Below, piece by piece: positions 51,262 through 59,820 of a DNA stretch of 64,000 nucleotides. Position 1 is the first letter of the stretch; each line of letters begins with the position of its first letter. Source of the DNA: Sphingomonadaceae bacterium (GTDB lineage Bacteria > Pseudomonadota > Alphaproteobacteria > Sphingomonadales > Sphingomonadaceae). The notes beneath the pieces are model-generated. The model worked only from the letters and a program-made list of their open reading frames with translations, was not told the origin of the DNA and did not search any database. The stretch spans positions 151,094 through 215,093 of the forward strand of contig JANYGB010000051.1 in assembly GCA_025359445.1 (NCBI GenBank), in the 5' to 3' direction. The position numbers were made by a program, and so were the translations under genes.

Positions 51262-54027
51262 ATGAGGAAGTCACTCGTATGGGTCGCAGGCGTTTCGCTT
51301 GCGGCAATCGCATTTTCATCAGGTACCGCTTCGGCACAGACGGCGGCAGCCGGTGCCAGTGAAGATACCGCAACACCGACCACCACCGACCAGAACGAGA
51401 TCGTCGTCACCGCGCAGGGGCGCGCCCAGCAGCTGGCCGATGTTCCTGTCGCAATCTCGGCAGTCAACGCCGAAACCCTCAAAAACAGCGGCGCGAACGA
51501 CATACGCCAGCTCAACCAGCTGGCTCCTTCATTGCTGGTCTCCTCAACTGGCTCCGAAGCCAACGGCTCGGCCCGAATCCGCGGGATTGGCACCGTGGGT
51601 GACAACCCCGGCCTTGAAAGCTCGGTGCCGGTGTTCATCGACGGGGTCTATCGCTCGCGTTCGGGCATCGGCCTCAACGAACTGGGCGAGATTGAGCGGA
51701 TCGAAGTCCTGCGCGGCCCGCAGGGTACGCTTGGCGGGCGTAACAGCACCGCCGGCTTGATCAGCATCTATTCGAAGAAGCCGTCATTCAAGTTTGGTGG
51801 CACTGGCGAGGCGACCTACGGCAACTACAATTTCATGCGCTTCGCCGGCTCGCTGACCGGCCCGCTCTCGCAGAACCTGGCGGCGCGGATCGATGGCGTC
51901 TATGTCAAACGCGACGGGTTCTACCGGGACACCACCAACAACACCGATGTCAACGACCGCAACCGCTATTTCGTGCGCGGGCAATTGCTGTTTGAGCCGA
52001 CCGATGCGTTTTCGGTCCGCCTGATCGCCGATTATACGCACCGCGACGAAAGCTGCTGCGCGGCAATCTACGTCGACCGTTCGGTCAACCCTTTCATCGG
52101 CGACCTGAACAATCTCTCGACCCCGCTGTCGCCGCTGCAGACCACCGGCAACAACATCGTCAACGTGCTGCGCGATCTGGGCCAGCCGCTGGCCGGGTTC
52201 AACCCGCATTACGACCGCACGATCTACGTCTCGCCGGGCCGCAGCTTCCAGGGCGTGACCAAGGATTACGGGTTCTCGGGCGAGATCAACTACGATCTCG
52301 GCAATGTGAAGATGACTTCGATCACCGGGTACCGTTCGTATCGTTCGGGCCAAGGTTCGGACACGGATTACAGCGCGGTCGATATTCTCTACCGCACGCC
52401 CGATGCCAATATCTACCGGCAGTTCAAGACCTTTACGCAGGAAGTCCGGTTCAACGGGCAGGCTTTCGACGGCAAGCTTGACTGGCTCGTGGGCGGCTTC
52501 TTCGCCGATGAAAAGCTTACCGTGAAGGACAACCTCAAGTTCGGCAGTCAGTACGGCCGCTTCGCCACTTGTCGGATCGTTTCTGGCGGCGGGTTCGCGC
52601 CGTTTTACTTGCCTGGCGCTCCGGCCGGTGACGCGTGCGTAACTCCCCTTGGTCTGGCGACGATTGGCGGCGCGTCAGGCGGCATATCGGGGCCGGACAT
52701 CGTTTCTGCCTTCAGAGTGCTCGATGGCATGGCCAACGTCGGCACAACGGTCGATACCTATAACCAGCACGACAAGAACTTCGCGCTGTTCACGCACAAC
52801 ATCCTGCACCTTTCGAGCAAGCTCGACTTCACCTTCGGGGTTCGCTGGACCACCGACAAGAAGGACTTCAGCTCGACCTTCGGTAACAACAACACGGCCT
52901 GCCCGACGATTCAGGGCCTGGTCCTTGACGATCTGAGCAGCGCCAATGCCACCGCCCGCGCACTGGCCGGGGCACTGATCGGGCTGGCGTGTCAGGGTAA
53001 CTCGACCGCGGAACTCAACGGGGTCTCGATCAAGGATACCCGCAGCGAGAACCGGTTCACCGGCACGGCCAACCTCTCGTACCGGCCGACCGACGACTTT
53101 ATGGCCTACGCAAGCTTCTCGCGCGGCTACAAGGCCGGCGGGTTCAACCTCGATCGCTCGGCGCTGAAGAGCCCGATCTTCCCGTTCTCGTCGACCGTTG
53201 GCGGGGCGCAAGCACTGACCAAAAACCTCAAGTTTGATCCCGAACTGGTCAACAGCTACGAGATCGGTTTCAAGTGGCAGCAGGGCAAGTTCAACCTGAA
53301 CATGACCGTGTTCCGCTCGGACTTCAGCAACTTCCAGCTGAATACGTTCAACGGCACGGTTTTCCTCGTCCAAAACATCAACGGCTGCAAGAGCAGCCTG
53401 GGCTTTGCTGACCGCGATGCCAGCGATGTGACCGGGGCTTGCCCATCGGGTGACGTCGGTTGGGGCGTGCGCGCCGAAGGGTTCGAAGTCGAAGCCGGCT
53501 TCAATCCGGCGCGCAACTTCCACGTAACGGCTGGCTTGACATACACCGACACCTACTACCGCGACAATCTGGTCGGCAACTCGGCCGGTGCGCCGCTGTC
53601 GTCGGCGCTGCGGCTCTTGCCGGGCAAGCGGGTGTCGAATGCTCCGGAATATGTGGTGACCAGCTCGGTTACCTGGACTCCAAGCCTGGGCAGCAGCGGC
53701 TGGACCGGTCTGGTCTATGTCGATTCGCGTATGTCGAGCGACTACAACACCGGCTCGGATCTGTTCCCGCAGAAGGCGCAGGACGGCTTTGCGCTGGTCA
53801 ACGCCCGCATCGGCGTGCGCGGTCCGGACGACAAGTGGGCGCTGGAATTCTGGGGCCAGAACGTGTTCAATCAAGACTACGCGCAGGTTGCATTCAGTAC
53901 GCCGTTTCAGGCTGGCACTGGTTCGGCGCCGTTCGTCTATCCGACCTACCCGGGCGGGCGTCAGCTGTTCTCGCAGTTCCTCGCCGAACCGCGTACTTAT
54001 GGTGTAACGCTGCGCACCAAGTTCTAA
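51262..54027 (+). CDS. TonB-dependent outer-membrane receptor
   Basis: A 921-aa receptor with a signal peptide ('RKSLVWVAGVSLAAIAFSSG', cleavage near 'ASAQT'). The TonB-box-like 'NEIVVTAQGRAQQ' precedes the plug with 'VPVAISAVNAETLKNSGAND', 'RIRGIGTVGDNPGL', 'VPVFIDGVYRSRSG' and 'LRGPQGTLGGRNSTAGLI'. The barrel ends 'PRTYGVTLRTKF'. It has a different arrangement from the receptor at 44532 and is not a close copy. No transport partner genes are adjacent. The 269-bp region between it and purC holds no recognisable gene and presumably its promoter. Confidence 0.95.
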   Translation: MRKSLVWVAGVSLAAIAFSSGTASAQTAAAGASEDTATPTTTDQNEIVVTAQGRAQQLADVPVAISAVNAETLKNSGANDIRQLNQLAPSLLVSSTGSEANGSARIRGIGTVGDNPGLESSVPVFIDGVYRSRSGIGLNELGEIERIEVLRGPQGTLGGRNSTAGLISIYSKKPSFKFGGTGEATYGNYNFMRFAGSLTGPLSQNLAARIDGVYVKRDGFYRDTTNNTDVNDRNRYFVRGQLLFEPTDAFSVRLIADYTHRDESCCAAIYVDRSVNPFIGDLNNLSTPLSPLQTTGNNIVNVLRDLGQPLAGFNPHYDRTIYVSPGRSFQGVTKDYGFSGEINYDLGNVKMTSITGYRSYRSGQGSDTDYSAVDILYRTPDANIYRQFKTFTQEVRFNGQAFDGKLDWLVGGFFADEKLTVKDNLKFGSQYGRFATCRIVSGGGFAPFYLPGAPAGDACVTPLGLATIGGASGGISGPDIVSAFRVLDGMANVGTTVDTYNQHDKNFALFTHNILHLSSKLDFTFGVRWTTDKKDFSSTFGNNNTACPTIQGLVLDDLSSANATARALAGALIGLACQGNSTAELNGVSIKDTRSENRFTGTANLSYRPTDDFMAYASFSRGYKAGGFNLDRSALKSPIFPFSSTVGGAQALTKNLKFDPELVNSYEIGFKWQQGKFNLNMTVFRSDFSNFQLNTFNGTVFLVQNINGCKSSLGFADRDASDVTGACPSGDVGWGVRAEGFEVEAGFNPARNFHVTAGLTYTDTYYRDNLVGNSAGAPLSSALRLLPGKRVSNAPEYVVTSSVTWTPSLGSSGWTGLVYVDSRMSSDYNTGSDLFPQKAQDGFALVNARIGVRGPDDKWALEFWGQNVFNQDYAQVAFSTPFQAGTGSAPFVYPTYPGGRQLFSQFLAEPRTYGVTLRTKF

Positions 54028-54050
54028 GCGCAGCCGCATTGCAGACATGA

Positions 54051-54083
54051 ACGGGGTCGGTGCTATGGCACCGGCCCCGTTTC
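54051..54083 (+). terminator. Intrinsic-like terminator after the second TonB receptor
   Basis: A 13-bp stem ACGGGGTCGGTGC/GCACCGGCCCCGT (one G-T pair) with a TATG loop, followed by only TT. Strong hairpin, weak T-run. Confidence 0.65.
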
Positions 54084-54136
54084 GGTTGGGGGAAGGCCCT
54101 TTCGCGCATCGGCGTTGCGGGTTAGACTGCGCCGCA

Positions 54137-55045
54137 ATGGCCACGCCTCCGTTAACCCAGCGCAATGCGCGTTCTGCTATCACCGCCGCGATGAAGCACG
54201 TCGGACCGCTACGAATCCGGCCGCTGGGCATGCGCAATGCAATCTGGACCGATCTTTACCACGAGCTGATGCGGCAGACTTGGCCGGGGCTCGGGGTGCT
54301 GTTCGCGGTCTGCTTTCTGTCGTTCAATCTGATCTTCGCCGCGCTGTACCGGCTTGACCCGACTGGGCTCGCGGTGCCGCACGATGCCGCGCCGGTGCCG
54401 CTGTTCTGGCGCGATTTCTTCTTCAGCGTGCATACCGTGGCGACGATCGGCTATGGCAACGTTTATCCGATTTCCACTTACAGCAACTGGGTTGTGGTGA
54501 TCGAGATTACACTCGGCATCCTGTTCTTCGCGCTAACCACCGGAATCGTGTTCGCGCGCTTTTCGCGGCCAAGCGGGCGGATCTTGTTCAGCGAGATCCT
54601 GGTGGTGCGCGATATCGACGGGGTACCGACGCTGATGCTGCGCGCCGCCAACCAGCGGCATAACCTGATTTACTCGGCCGAAGTGCGCGCTTCGGTGCTC
54701 GAAGATGCGATGGTCGGCGATACCCGGATGCGGCGGTTCAGCGATCTCAAATTGGTGCGTGACAGCAACCCGGTGTTCGCGCTGAGCTGGACGGTGATGC
54801 ACGCTATCGACGAAGACAGCCCGCTGCGCCCGTGGCTCGACGATCACCGCGCGGTCGGCAATTCCGAGATCATCGTGGTGCTCTCAGGCTTCGACGAGGA
54901 AAGCGGTCAGATCGTCCACGGCCGCTGGGCCTATGCCTGCGAGGATATCCGCTGGGGCGCGCGGTTCAGCGACATTATCAGCCTGGATGAAGAGGGGGTG
55001 CGAACCATCGACTACACCCGGTTTCACGAGGTGCAGGAGGGGTGA
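54137..55045 (+). CDS. Inward-rectifier K+ channel (KirBac type)
   Basis: A 302-aa channel subunit. TM1 is about 47-68 ('VLFAVCFLSFNLIFAALYRL'), the pore helix and selectivity filter 'HTVATIGYGNVYP' about 98-110, TM2 about 116-138 ('EITLGILFFALTTGIVFARF'). The C-terminal Ig-like cytoplasmic domain (about 145-300) includes 'PTLMLRAANQRHNLIYSAEV', the Kir signature. Forms a tetrameric K+ pore; the gating ligand is unknown. ATG 54137 is chosen by family alignment. Its stop overlaps the GTG start of a PBP4-type gene (GTGA). Confidence 0.93.
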   Translation: MATPPLTQRNARSAITAAMKHVGPLRIRPLGMRNAIWTDLYHELMRQTWPGLGVLFAVCFLSFNLIFAALYRLDPTGLAVPHDAAPVPLFWRDFFFSVHTVATIGYGNVYPISTYSNWVVVIEITLGILFFALTTGIVFARFSRPSGRILFSEILVVRDIDGVPTLMLRAANQRHNLIYSAEVRASVLEDAMVGDTRMRRFSDLKLVRDSNPVFALSWTVMHAIDEDSPLRPWLDDHRAVGNSEIIVVLSGFDEESGQIVHGRWAYACEDIRWGARFSDIISLDEEGVRTIDYTRFHEVQEG

Positions 55046-56529
55046 GAGGGGTTCGCGTTTTACGGTGGGTGCTGCTGCCCCTGCTGCTTGGCCTCGCCGC
55101 ACCGGCGCTGGCCGATGCGCCTGCCGCCCCGCCAGCCAGCTTGCAGGCGCAAGTCGACGCCGCGCTGGCAGCGGCACCGAAAGGCACCCGCTTCGGACTG
55201 TTGGTGGTCGATGAGGCGGGCAAGGTGATCGTCTCGATTAACCCCGACCAGCGCTTCATCCCGGCCTCGAACACCAAGATGTTTACCACGGCTGCCGCGA
55301 TGGCGCTGCTGCCGGGGATGGATAAGCCGGATGTGACGGGGGGGACGCAGGTGGGGTTCAGCCCCGGCAAGCCAAAGGGCGCGCCCGATGTCACACTGAC
55401 CGGGAGAGGCGATGCCCGGATGTCGAGCGCGAACGATTGCAAAGTCGATTGCCTTGCCACGCTTGCGGACGCCGTCGCAGTGAAAACCAAGGTGGTTGGC
55501 GATGTTATCGGCGACGACACTCTCTTCCCGGACGAGCGTTGGAGTCAGGGAATGAGCTGGAACAATATCCAGACCGAGGACGGAACTGCGGCTGGTGCGC
55601 TCAATCTCGACGACAACGAGCTCAAGATCGTAGTTTCCCCAGGGCTGTTGGGCCACCCGCCCATCGTCAGTTTCAATGGATTTTATACACTCATCAATGA
55701 CGCGCATACGGTGCCGGCCGGAAATGTGCTCACCTTGACGCTTGAGCGTACGCCTGGCGGCAAAGAGCTGCGGCTCTATGGCGAAATTCCCGCCGATGCC
55801 CAAGAGTGGCAGCAGTGGGTCGGGATCGACGAGCCGGCGCGCTACGCCGCTTGGACTTTCAAGAGCATGCTGGAGGCCAGAGGCGTGAAGGTGAATGGCC
55901 AGGCGCTGCCCCGTCACCGCGTGACGTCTGATCTCGACCGCCCGTGTGAAGTCTGCACTTCCTTGAAGGTGACCGGAGATTCGCGCCTAGTCATCGCAGC
56001 ATTGACACCACCTTCGCTGGGAGAGGACGTGAAGATCATCAACAAGGTGAGCCAGAATCTGCATGCCCAAGTATTGTTTCGTCGCATTGGTTCTGAAGGC
56101 GGAACTGGCTCGAACAATTGGGCAATAAAGGCCGAACAGCAGTTGTTCGACCGTGCCAACATCCCGCGCGAAGGATACGATTTCTCTGATGGTTCGGGCA
56201 TGTCGACCTACAACCGCGTTTCCCCGCGCGCGGCAGTCACCCTGCTGCGCTGGATCGCGACACAGCCGTGGGGCAAGGCGTGGTATGCCTCGCTGCCGAT
56301 TGCGGGAGTGGACGGGACGCTCAGGAAGCGCTTCATCGGCACTCCGCTCGCAGGCAATCTCATCGCCAAGACCGGCACGCTTAACGCGACCAACGCACTA
56401 TCCGGCAACTTACGAGCCGCCAGCGGTCGTACGCTGACCTTTGCCTTTTTCGCCAACGACGTGCCCGATGGCCAGTCAGCGGTGCCCGCGATGGAGGCAG
56501 TGCTGCTGCTGATTGCCGCCAGCAACTGA
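55042..56529 (+). CDS. dacB: D-alanyl-D-alanine carboxypeptidase/endopeptidase (PBP4, S13 family)
   Basis: A 495-aa periplasmic peptidoglycan hydrolase with a signal peptide ('VLRWVLLPLLLGLAAPALA'). The serine nucleophile is S76 in 'PASNTKMFTTA' (SxxK), the second motif region is 'DGSGMSTYNRVSP' and the third 'NLIAKTGTLNAT' (KTG). These fit class C low-molecular-weight PBPs with their inserted domains. Trims pentapeptides and cuts cross-links. The GTG start overlaps the K+ channel stop, implying coupled translation. The codon at 55042 is the only plausible start before the signal sequence. Confidence 0.95.
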   Translation: MRGVRVLRWVLLPLLLGLAAPALADAPAAPPASLQAQVDAALAAAPKGTRFGLLVVDEAGKVIVSINPDQRFIPASNTKMFTTAAAMALLPGMDKPDVTGGTQVGFSPGKPKGAPDVTLTGRGDARMSSANDCKVDCLATLADAVAVKTKVVGDVIGDDTLFPDERWSQGMSWNNIQTEDGTAAGALNLDDNELKIVVSPGLLGHPPIVSFNGFYTLINDAHTVPAGNVLTLTLERTPGGKELRLYGEIPADAQEWQQWVGIDEPARYAAWTFKSMLEARGVKVNGQALPRHRVTSDLDRPCEVCTSLKVTGDSRLVIAALTPPSLGEDVKIINKVSQNLHAQVLFRRIGSEGGTGSNNWAIKAEQQLFDRANIPREGYDFSDGSGMSTYNRVSPRAAVTLLRWIATQPWGKAWYASLPIAGVDGTLRKRFIGTPLAGNLIAKTGTLNATNALSGNLRAASGRTLTFAFFANDVPDGQSAVPAMEAVLLLIAASN

Positions 56530-56622
56530 TTGCACAACTTAACCGCGTTCGCCCCCAGCCCTCGGCTCGCAGCTGACAGCCCGCGCTCAAGATAAACTTC
56601 GCTCAAAGGCCGAAGTCGAAGG

Positions 56623-56890
56623 TTGGTTCGAACACGGTCCAGCTACAATCCGCGGGTCGAGCTTTACGTAATCTGCAACCTGTCGGTCAGCGTGCTCGAC
56701 TTCGGGCCGACCAGGCAGACTTTCGGGGTGAGGAACCTGTTCAACCGCCGTTCGCGATCACTTGTGACGGCAACACCGGGGCCGGAGCAGCTAGGAACCT
56801 CGAGTCGCCGATCCGCGCGGACGATCGTTCAATGTGAATGTAGACGGAAAGTTCCAGGTCAGGGGCGGGCACACTACGAAGTATGCCTAA
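56623..56890 (+). pseudogene. Possible decayed 3' end of a TonB-dependent receptor
   Basis: In the 429-bp gap 56530-56958 no intact gene is seen. One frame reads 'RQTFGVRNLFNRR', which resembles the last strands of TonB receptors (GVRNLF). After a one-base shift near 56748 the text continues 'PFAITCDGNTGAG', and a third frame reads 'SFNVNVDGKFQVRGG' before a stop. The shifts suggest a remnant, but the assignment is weak. Confidence 0.3.
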
Positions 56891-56958
56891 GGCTTTGTTT
56901 AGCGCTATTTAAGGGTGCACGGCTAGAGCAAGGGCAGCAAACTTCGTGGTGCGCAATC

Positions 56959-57267
56959 ATGTCAATCGAGCCCCAATTCCAGACTACGGGCGGCCGCCGC
57001 GCCGACCGGTTTGAATTTGCCGCTGAAGTCCAATTTCGCAGCGGATCGCGCCGTGCCGCGGTGCAGGTGCGTGACATTTCGGTTTTGGGCGCACGGATTT
57101 CGGGCGTGTTTCTCGTCCATGAGCACGATCTTATCTACCTCAAACTGCCGATGATTGAGCCGATCCCGGCGCGGGTCGCCTGGACCAATTCGTTCGAATT
57201 CGGCTGTGAGTTCGAACGACCGCTCAGCGGCGTCATCCTTGCTGCAATTACCACTCAAAACAAGTGA
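56959..57267 (+). CDS. PilZ domain protein (single domain)
   Basis: A 102-aa protein of one PilZ domain. The c-di-GMP motifs are present: RxxxR in 'RRADRFEF' (about 13-17) and DxSxxG in 'VRDISVLGARISG' (about 39-44). A predicted c-di-GMP receptor with no output domain of its own. The start at 56959 is chosen because upstream in-frame codons lie in the decayed region; the SD is weak. It lies 44 nt before the cfa-like gene. A second single-domain PilZ protein is at 58644-59003. Confidence 0.85.
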   Translation: MSIEPQFQTTGGRRADRFEFAAEVQFRSGSRRAAVQVRDISVLGARISGVFLVHEHDLIYLKLPMIEPIPARVAWTNSFEFGCEFERPLSGVILAAITTQNK

Positions 57268-57311
57268 CTGGCCGCTTGAAGTAAGCCCGGCGCCAGTCCA
57301 TATGCGCGGAC

Positions 57312-58553
57312 ATGACTGCACTGCGCAGCGACGATCGCTCAGCACAAAACAACGCCGCCCTGCCTGCGCTGCACCCCGTCAATCCGCTTACCCGGCTGTG
57401 GGCGGGTTTGGCGCGCAAGGTGGCGCAGCGGCTCGATCGTGGGTTGGCGGCTGGATCGCTGCGCGTGACATTCCCCGATGGAACGAGCCGGCTGTTGGGC
57501 GGCCGCGCCCCGGGCGTCTACGCAGAGGGAACGCTGCATAGCTGGCGCGGGCTGGTGCGGGTCGCAACTGGCGGGTCGATCGGACTTTATCAGGGCTGGG
57601 AAGCGGGCGAATGGACCAGCGAAGATCCGGTCCAGCTGTTCAGCCTGTTCGTCGCCAATGCCGATGCGATGGGCAATACGATCCGCGCTCAGGGACCGTG
57701 GCGCTGGGCCGCGCGCGCGGTGCACTGGCTGCACCGCAACACTCGCGCCGGGTCGCGCCGGAACATCCACGCGCATTACGATCTGGGCAATGAATTCTAC
57801 GCGGCGTGGCTCGATCCAGCGCTGGTCTATTCAAGCGCGCGGTTCGGTGCCGCCGAGCAAGACCTGGCCGCAGCGCAACAGGACAAATTGGGCACCATAG
57901 CGGAGCGGATCAAAGGTGCCCCAACGGTGCTCGAAATCGGTTGCGGATGGGGTGCGCTGGCAGCGCGGCTGGCGGCTGACGGCGCTCAGGTGACCGCGAT
58001 CAGCTTGTCGGACGAGCAGCTTGCATTGGCCCGAAACCGTTACCCGGGCATCGATTTTCGCAAGCAGGATTACCGCGATGTAGCCGGGCAATATGACGCC
58101 ATCGCCAGTGTCGAGATGGTTGAGGCAGTCGGGCGCGAATACTGGCCCACCTTCTTCGATTGCATCGCCCGCAATCTCGCCCCCGGGGGCCGCGCAGCGC
58201 TGCAATATATCGCGATCCGTGAAAGCTTGTTCCCGGCCTATGCGGGAAGCGCGGATTTCATCCAGGCGTATGTTTTTCCCGGCGGGATGCTGGTCAGCGA
58301 GGCCGAGTTTCGGCGACTGGCGGCGCAGCGCGGGCTGGCTTGGACCGATCAGTCTGATTTCGCGCTCGACTATGCCGAAACGCTGCGGATCTGGCGCGAA
58401 AAGTTCGACGCGGCGATCGCTGCGGGTAACCTGCCGGCAAAGTTTGACGCTCGGTTCCAGCGGCTCTGGCGGTTCTACCTGATGTACTGTGAAGGCGGCT
58501 TTCGCGGCGGCGGGATCACCGTGGCGCAAGTGACGCTTCGTAAAGACGGCTGA
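57312..58553 (+). CDS. cfa: Cyclopropane-fatty-acyl-phospholipid synthase
   Basis: A 413-aa SAM-dependent enzyme that adds a methylene bridge across unsaturated acyl chains of membrane lipids. The N-terminal lipid-binding part (about 1-140) is followed by 'IHAHYDLGNEFYAAWLDPAL', 'YSSARFG', the SAM motif 'VLEIGCGWGALAARLA', 'ASVEMVEAVGREYWPTFF' and 'QAYVFPGGMLVSE' (bicarbonate/active site region). The ending 'LMYCEGGFRGGGI' is conserved. Length fits the family. Possibly cotranscribed with the PilZ gene. Confidence 0.95.
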   Translation: MTALRSDDRSAQNNAALPALHPVNPLTRLWAGLARKVAQRLDRGLAAGSLRVTFPDGTSRLLGGRAPGVYAEGTLHSWRGLVRVATGGSIGLYQGWEAGEWTSEDPVQLFSLFVANADAMGNTIRAQGPWRWAARAVHWLHRNTRAGSRRNIHAHYDLGNEFYAAWLDPALVYSSARFGAAEQDLAAAQQDKLGTIAERIKGAPTVLEIGCGWGALAARLAADGAQVTAISLSDEQLALARNRYPGIDFRKQDYRDVAGQYDAIASVEMVEAVGREYWPTFFDCIARNLAPGGRAALQYIAIRESLFPAYAGSADFIQAYVFPGGMLVSEAEFRRLAAQRGLAWTDQSDFALDYAETLRIWREKFDAAIAAGNLPAKFDARFQRLWRFYLMYCEGGFRGGGITVAQVTLRKDG

Positions 58554-58643
58554 TCGATTCAACCCGGACCCGGCCAGCACTGCGCCAATGGGGGATCAGG
58601 CCGCAGTTACGCCAGCTGAGCCCGGGTGAATTCGTGAGCCTGA

Positions 58644-59003
58644 TCAGCAAACCGGCCGAAACGATGCGTTGGCCTGCCAGCGGCTGAGGATATTGTCGTG
58701 AATGATCGGGCTTAGCAGCTTGTCGAAGGCGCAACCGGCCAGGCTGTTGTCCCACCAGATGACTTCGCTTTGCAATGCTTCGATCCCGGGCAGGGTCAGC
58801 CAGCATACCGTGCCGAGCTGCAGCCGGTTAACCGCTGCTCCGCAAAATCCGCTGAGCGACAGATCGTGGATCACGGTCTGAAAGCCGCGTCCGCCAGACA
58901 CCCGCATGGTCGCAGGGATGGCCACGCGCGTGCGCGGCGCGCTGCGATCCTCTTGCGCGGCGGTGAAATAGGGGTCCTTCGTCACCAACAGAAGTTCACT
59001 CAT
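58644..59003 (-). CDS. PilZ domain protein (single domain)
   Basis: A 119-aa protein. RxxxR is in 'DRSAPRTRVAIPA' (about 24-28) and DxSxxG in 'VIHDLSLSGFCGA' (about 47-52), so c-di-GMP binding is likely. A C-terminal extension of about 20 residues follows the domain. It is convergent with cfa (90 bp without features between them). The start at 59003 is chosen over a longer frame that would run into the SDR 3' region. Confidence 0.85.
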   Translation of the reverse strand: MSELLLVTKDPYFTAAQEDRSAPRTRVAIPATMRVSGGRGFQTVIHDLSLSGFCGAAVNRLQLGTVCWLTLPGIEALQSEVIWWDNSLAGCAFDKLLSPIIHDNILSRWQANASFRPVC

Positions 59004-59106
59004 GATTGCCGCCCTCAATTGAAACTGCGCCCGAAATTGCGTTAGCCTTTCCGGGACCTTTCCCGGCAGGCTTGGCAATGTATGGCGCAGCGCGGTTTCC
59101 GGCAGA

Positions 59107-59820
59107 TTATGAGGAAAGGTTAACCCGTTCGCGGTGCGGACTGGCAAACTGTTCACCAAGAAGCGCTAGCACGCGCATCGCCACAGCTTCGGGCGGCTGG
59201 ACCGAGGCCGGATCTTCGCCCGGATAGGCCTTGGCGCGCATGGTCGTGCGGGTCGCGCCAGGATCGACAATTGCAACCCGGACTTTGGAGGTATTGCGCG
59301 CTTCCTCGGCATAGCTGGCGACAAGGTTTTCGGCCGCAGCCTTGCTCGCAGCATAGGCACCCCAATAGGCGCGGGGTTTTGTGGCGACGCTGGTGGTCAG
59401 ATAAATGAAGCGCGGATCTGCGCTCGCTCGCAACAGCGCATCGAACCGCGCGATCAGCGCCTGGGTGGCGAGCACGTTAACGGTCAGCGTCTTGGAAAAC
59501 TGCGTCTGGTCGATATCGCGGACCGAAGTCAGCTCGGGCAGCACTGCGGCGCAATGGACCAGCACGTCGAGAACCTTCCAGCGCTCGGCCAGTGCATTGG
59601 CCAACCGCGCCAAGCCATCGGCGTCACCCAGATCAACCGGCGCGATGGTGGCCGAGCCGCCGGCCGCAAAGATCGCTTCCTCGACTGCTTCGAGCCGCTT
59701 GGCGTCGCGCGCGGTCAACACCAAATGCGCCCCGGCCTTGGCCAAGGCCACCGCAACCGCTGCGCCGATGCCTTTGCTGGCGCCGGTGACCAGCGCGACT
59801 TGTCCCGAAAGCGAAGTCAC
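59107..59820 (-). CDS. Short-chain dehydrogenase/reductase
   Basis: A 237-aa classical SDR. The cofactor loop TGxxxGIG is in 'ALVTGASKGIGAAVA', 'VLVHCAAVLPE' replaces the usual NNAG, and the catalytic Tyr/Lys are in 'YWGAYAASKAAAENL' with the Ser in 'IYLTTSVATK'. 'LTARDAKRLEAVEE' (no Asp after strand 2) leans toward NADP(H). Its ATG overlaps the purF stop (ATGA, 59817-59820), so it is translated from the purF mRNA. The substrate is unknown. Confidence 0.92.
   Translation of the reverse strand: MTSLSGQVALVTGASKGIGAAVAVALAKAGAHLVLTARDAKRLEAVEEAIFAAGGSATIAPVDLGDADGLARLANALAERWKVLDVLVHCAAVLPELTSVRDIDQTQFSKTLTVNVLATQALIARFDALLRASADPRFIYLTTSVATKPRAYWGAYAASKAAAENLVASYAEEARNTSKVRVAIVDPGATRTTMRAKAYPGEDPASVQPPEAVAMRVLALLGEQFASPHRERVNLSS

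Noticed and set aside
52675..54237. 520-codon antisense frame opposite the second TonB receptor
   Set aside because: No domain or signal sequence is seen and it lies wholly opposite a convincing gene; GC-rich codon bias explains the lack of stops.
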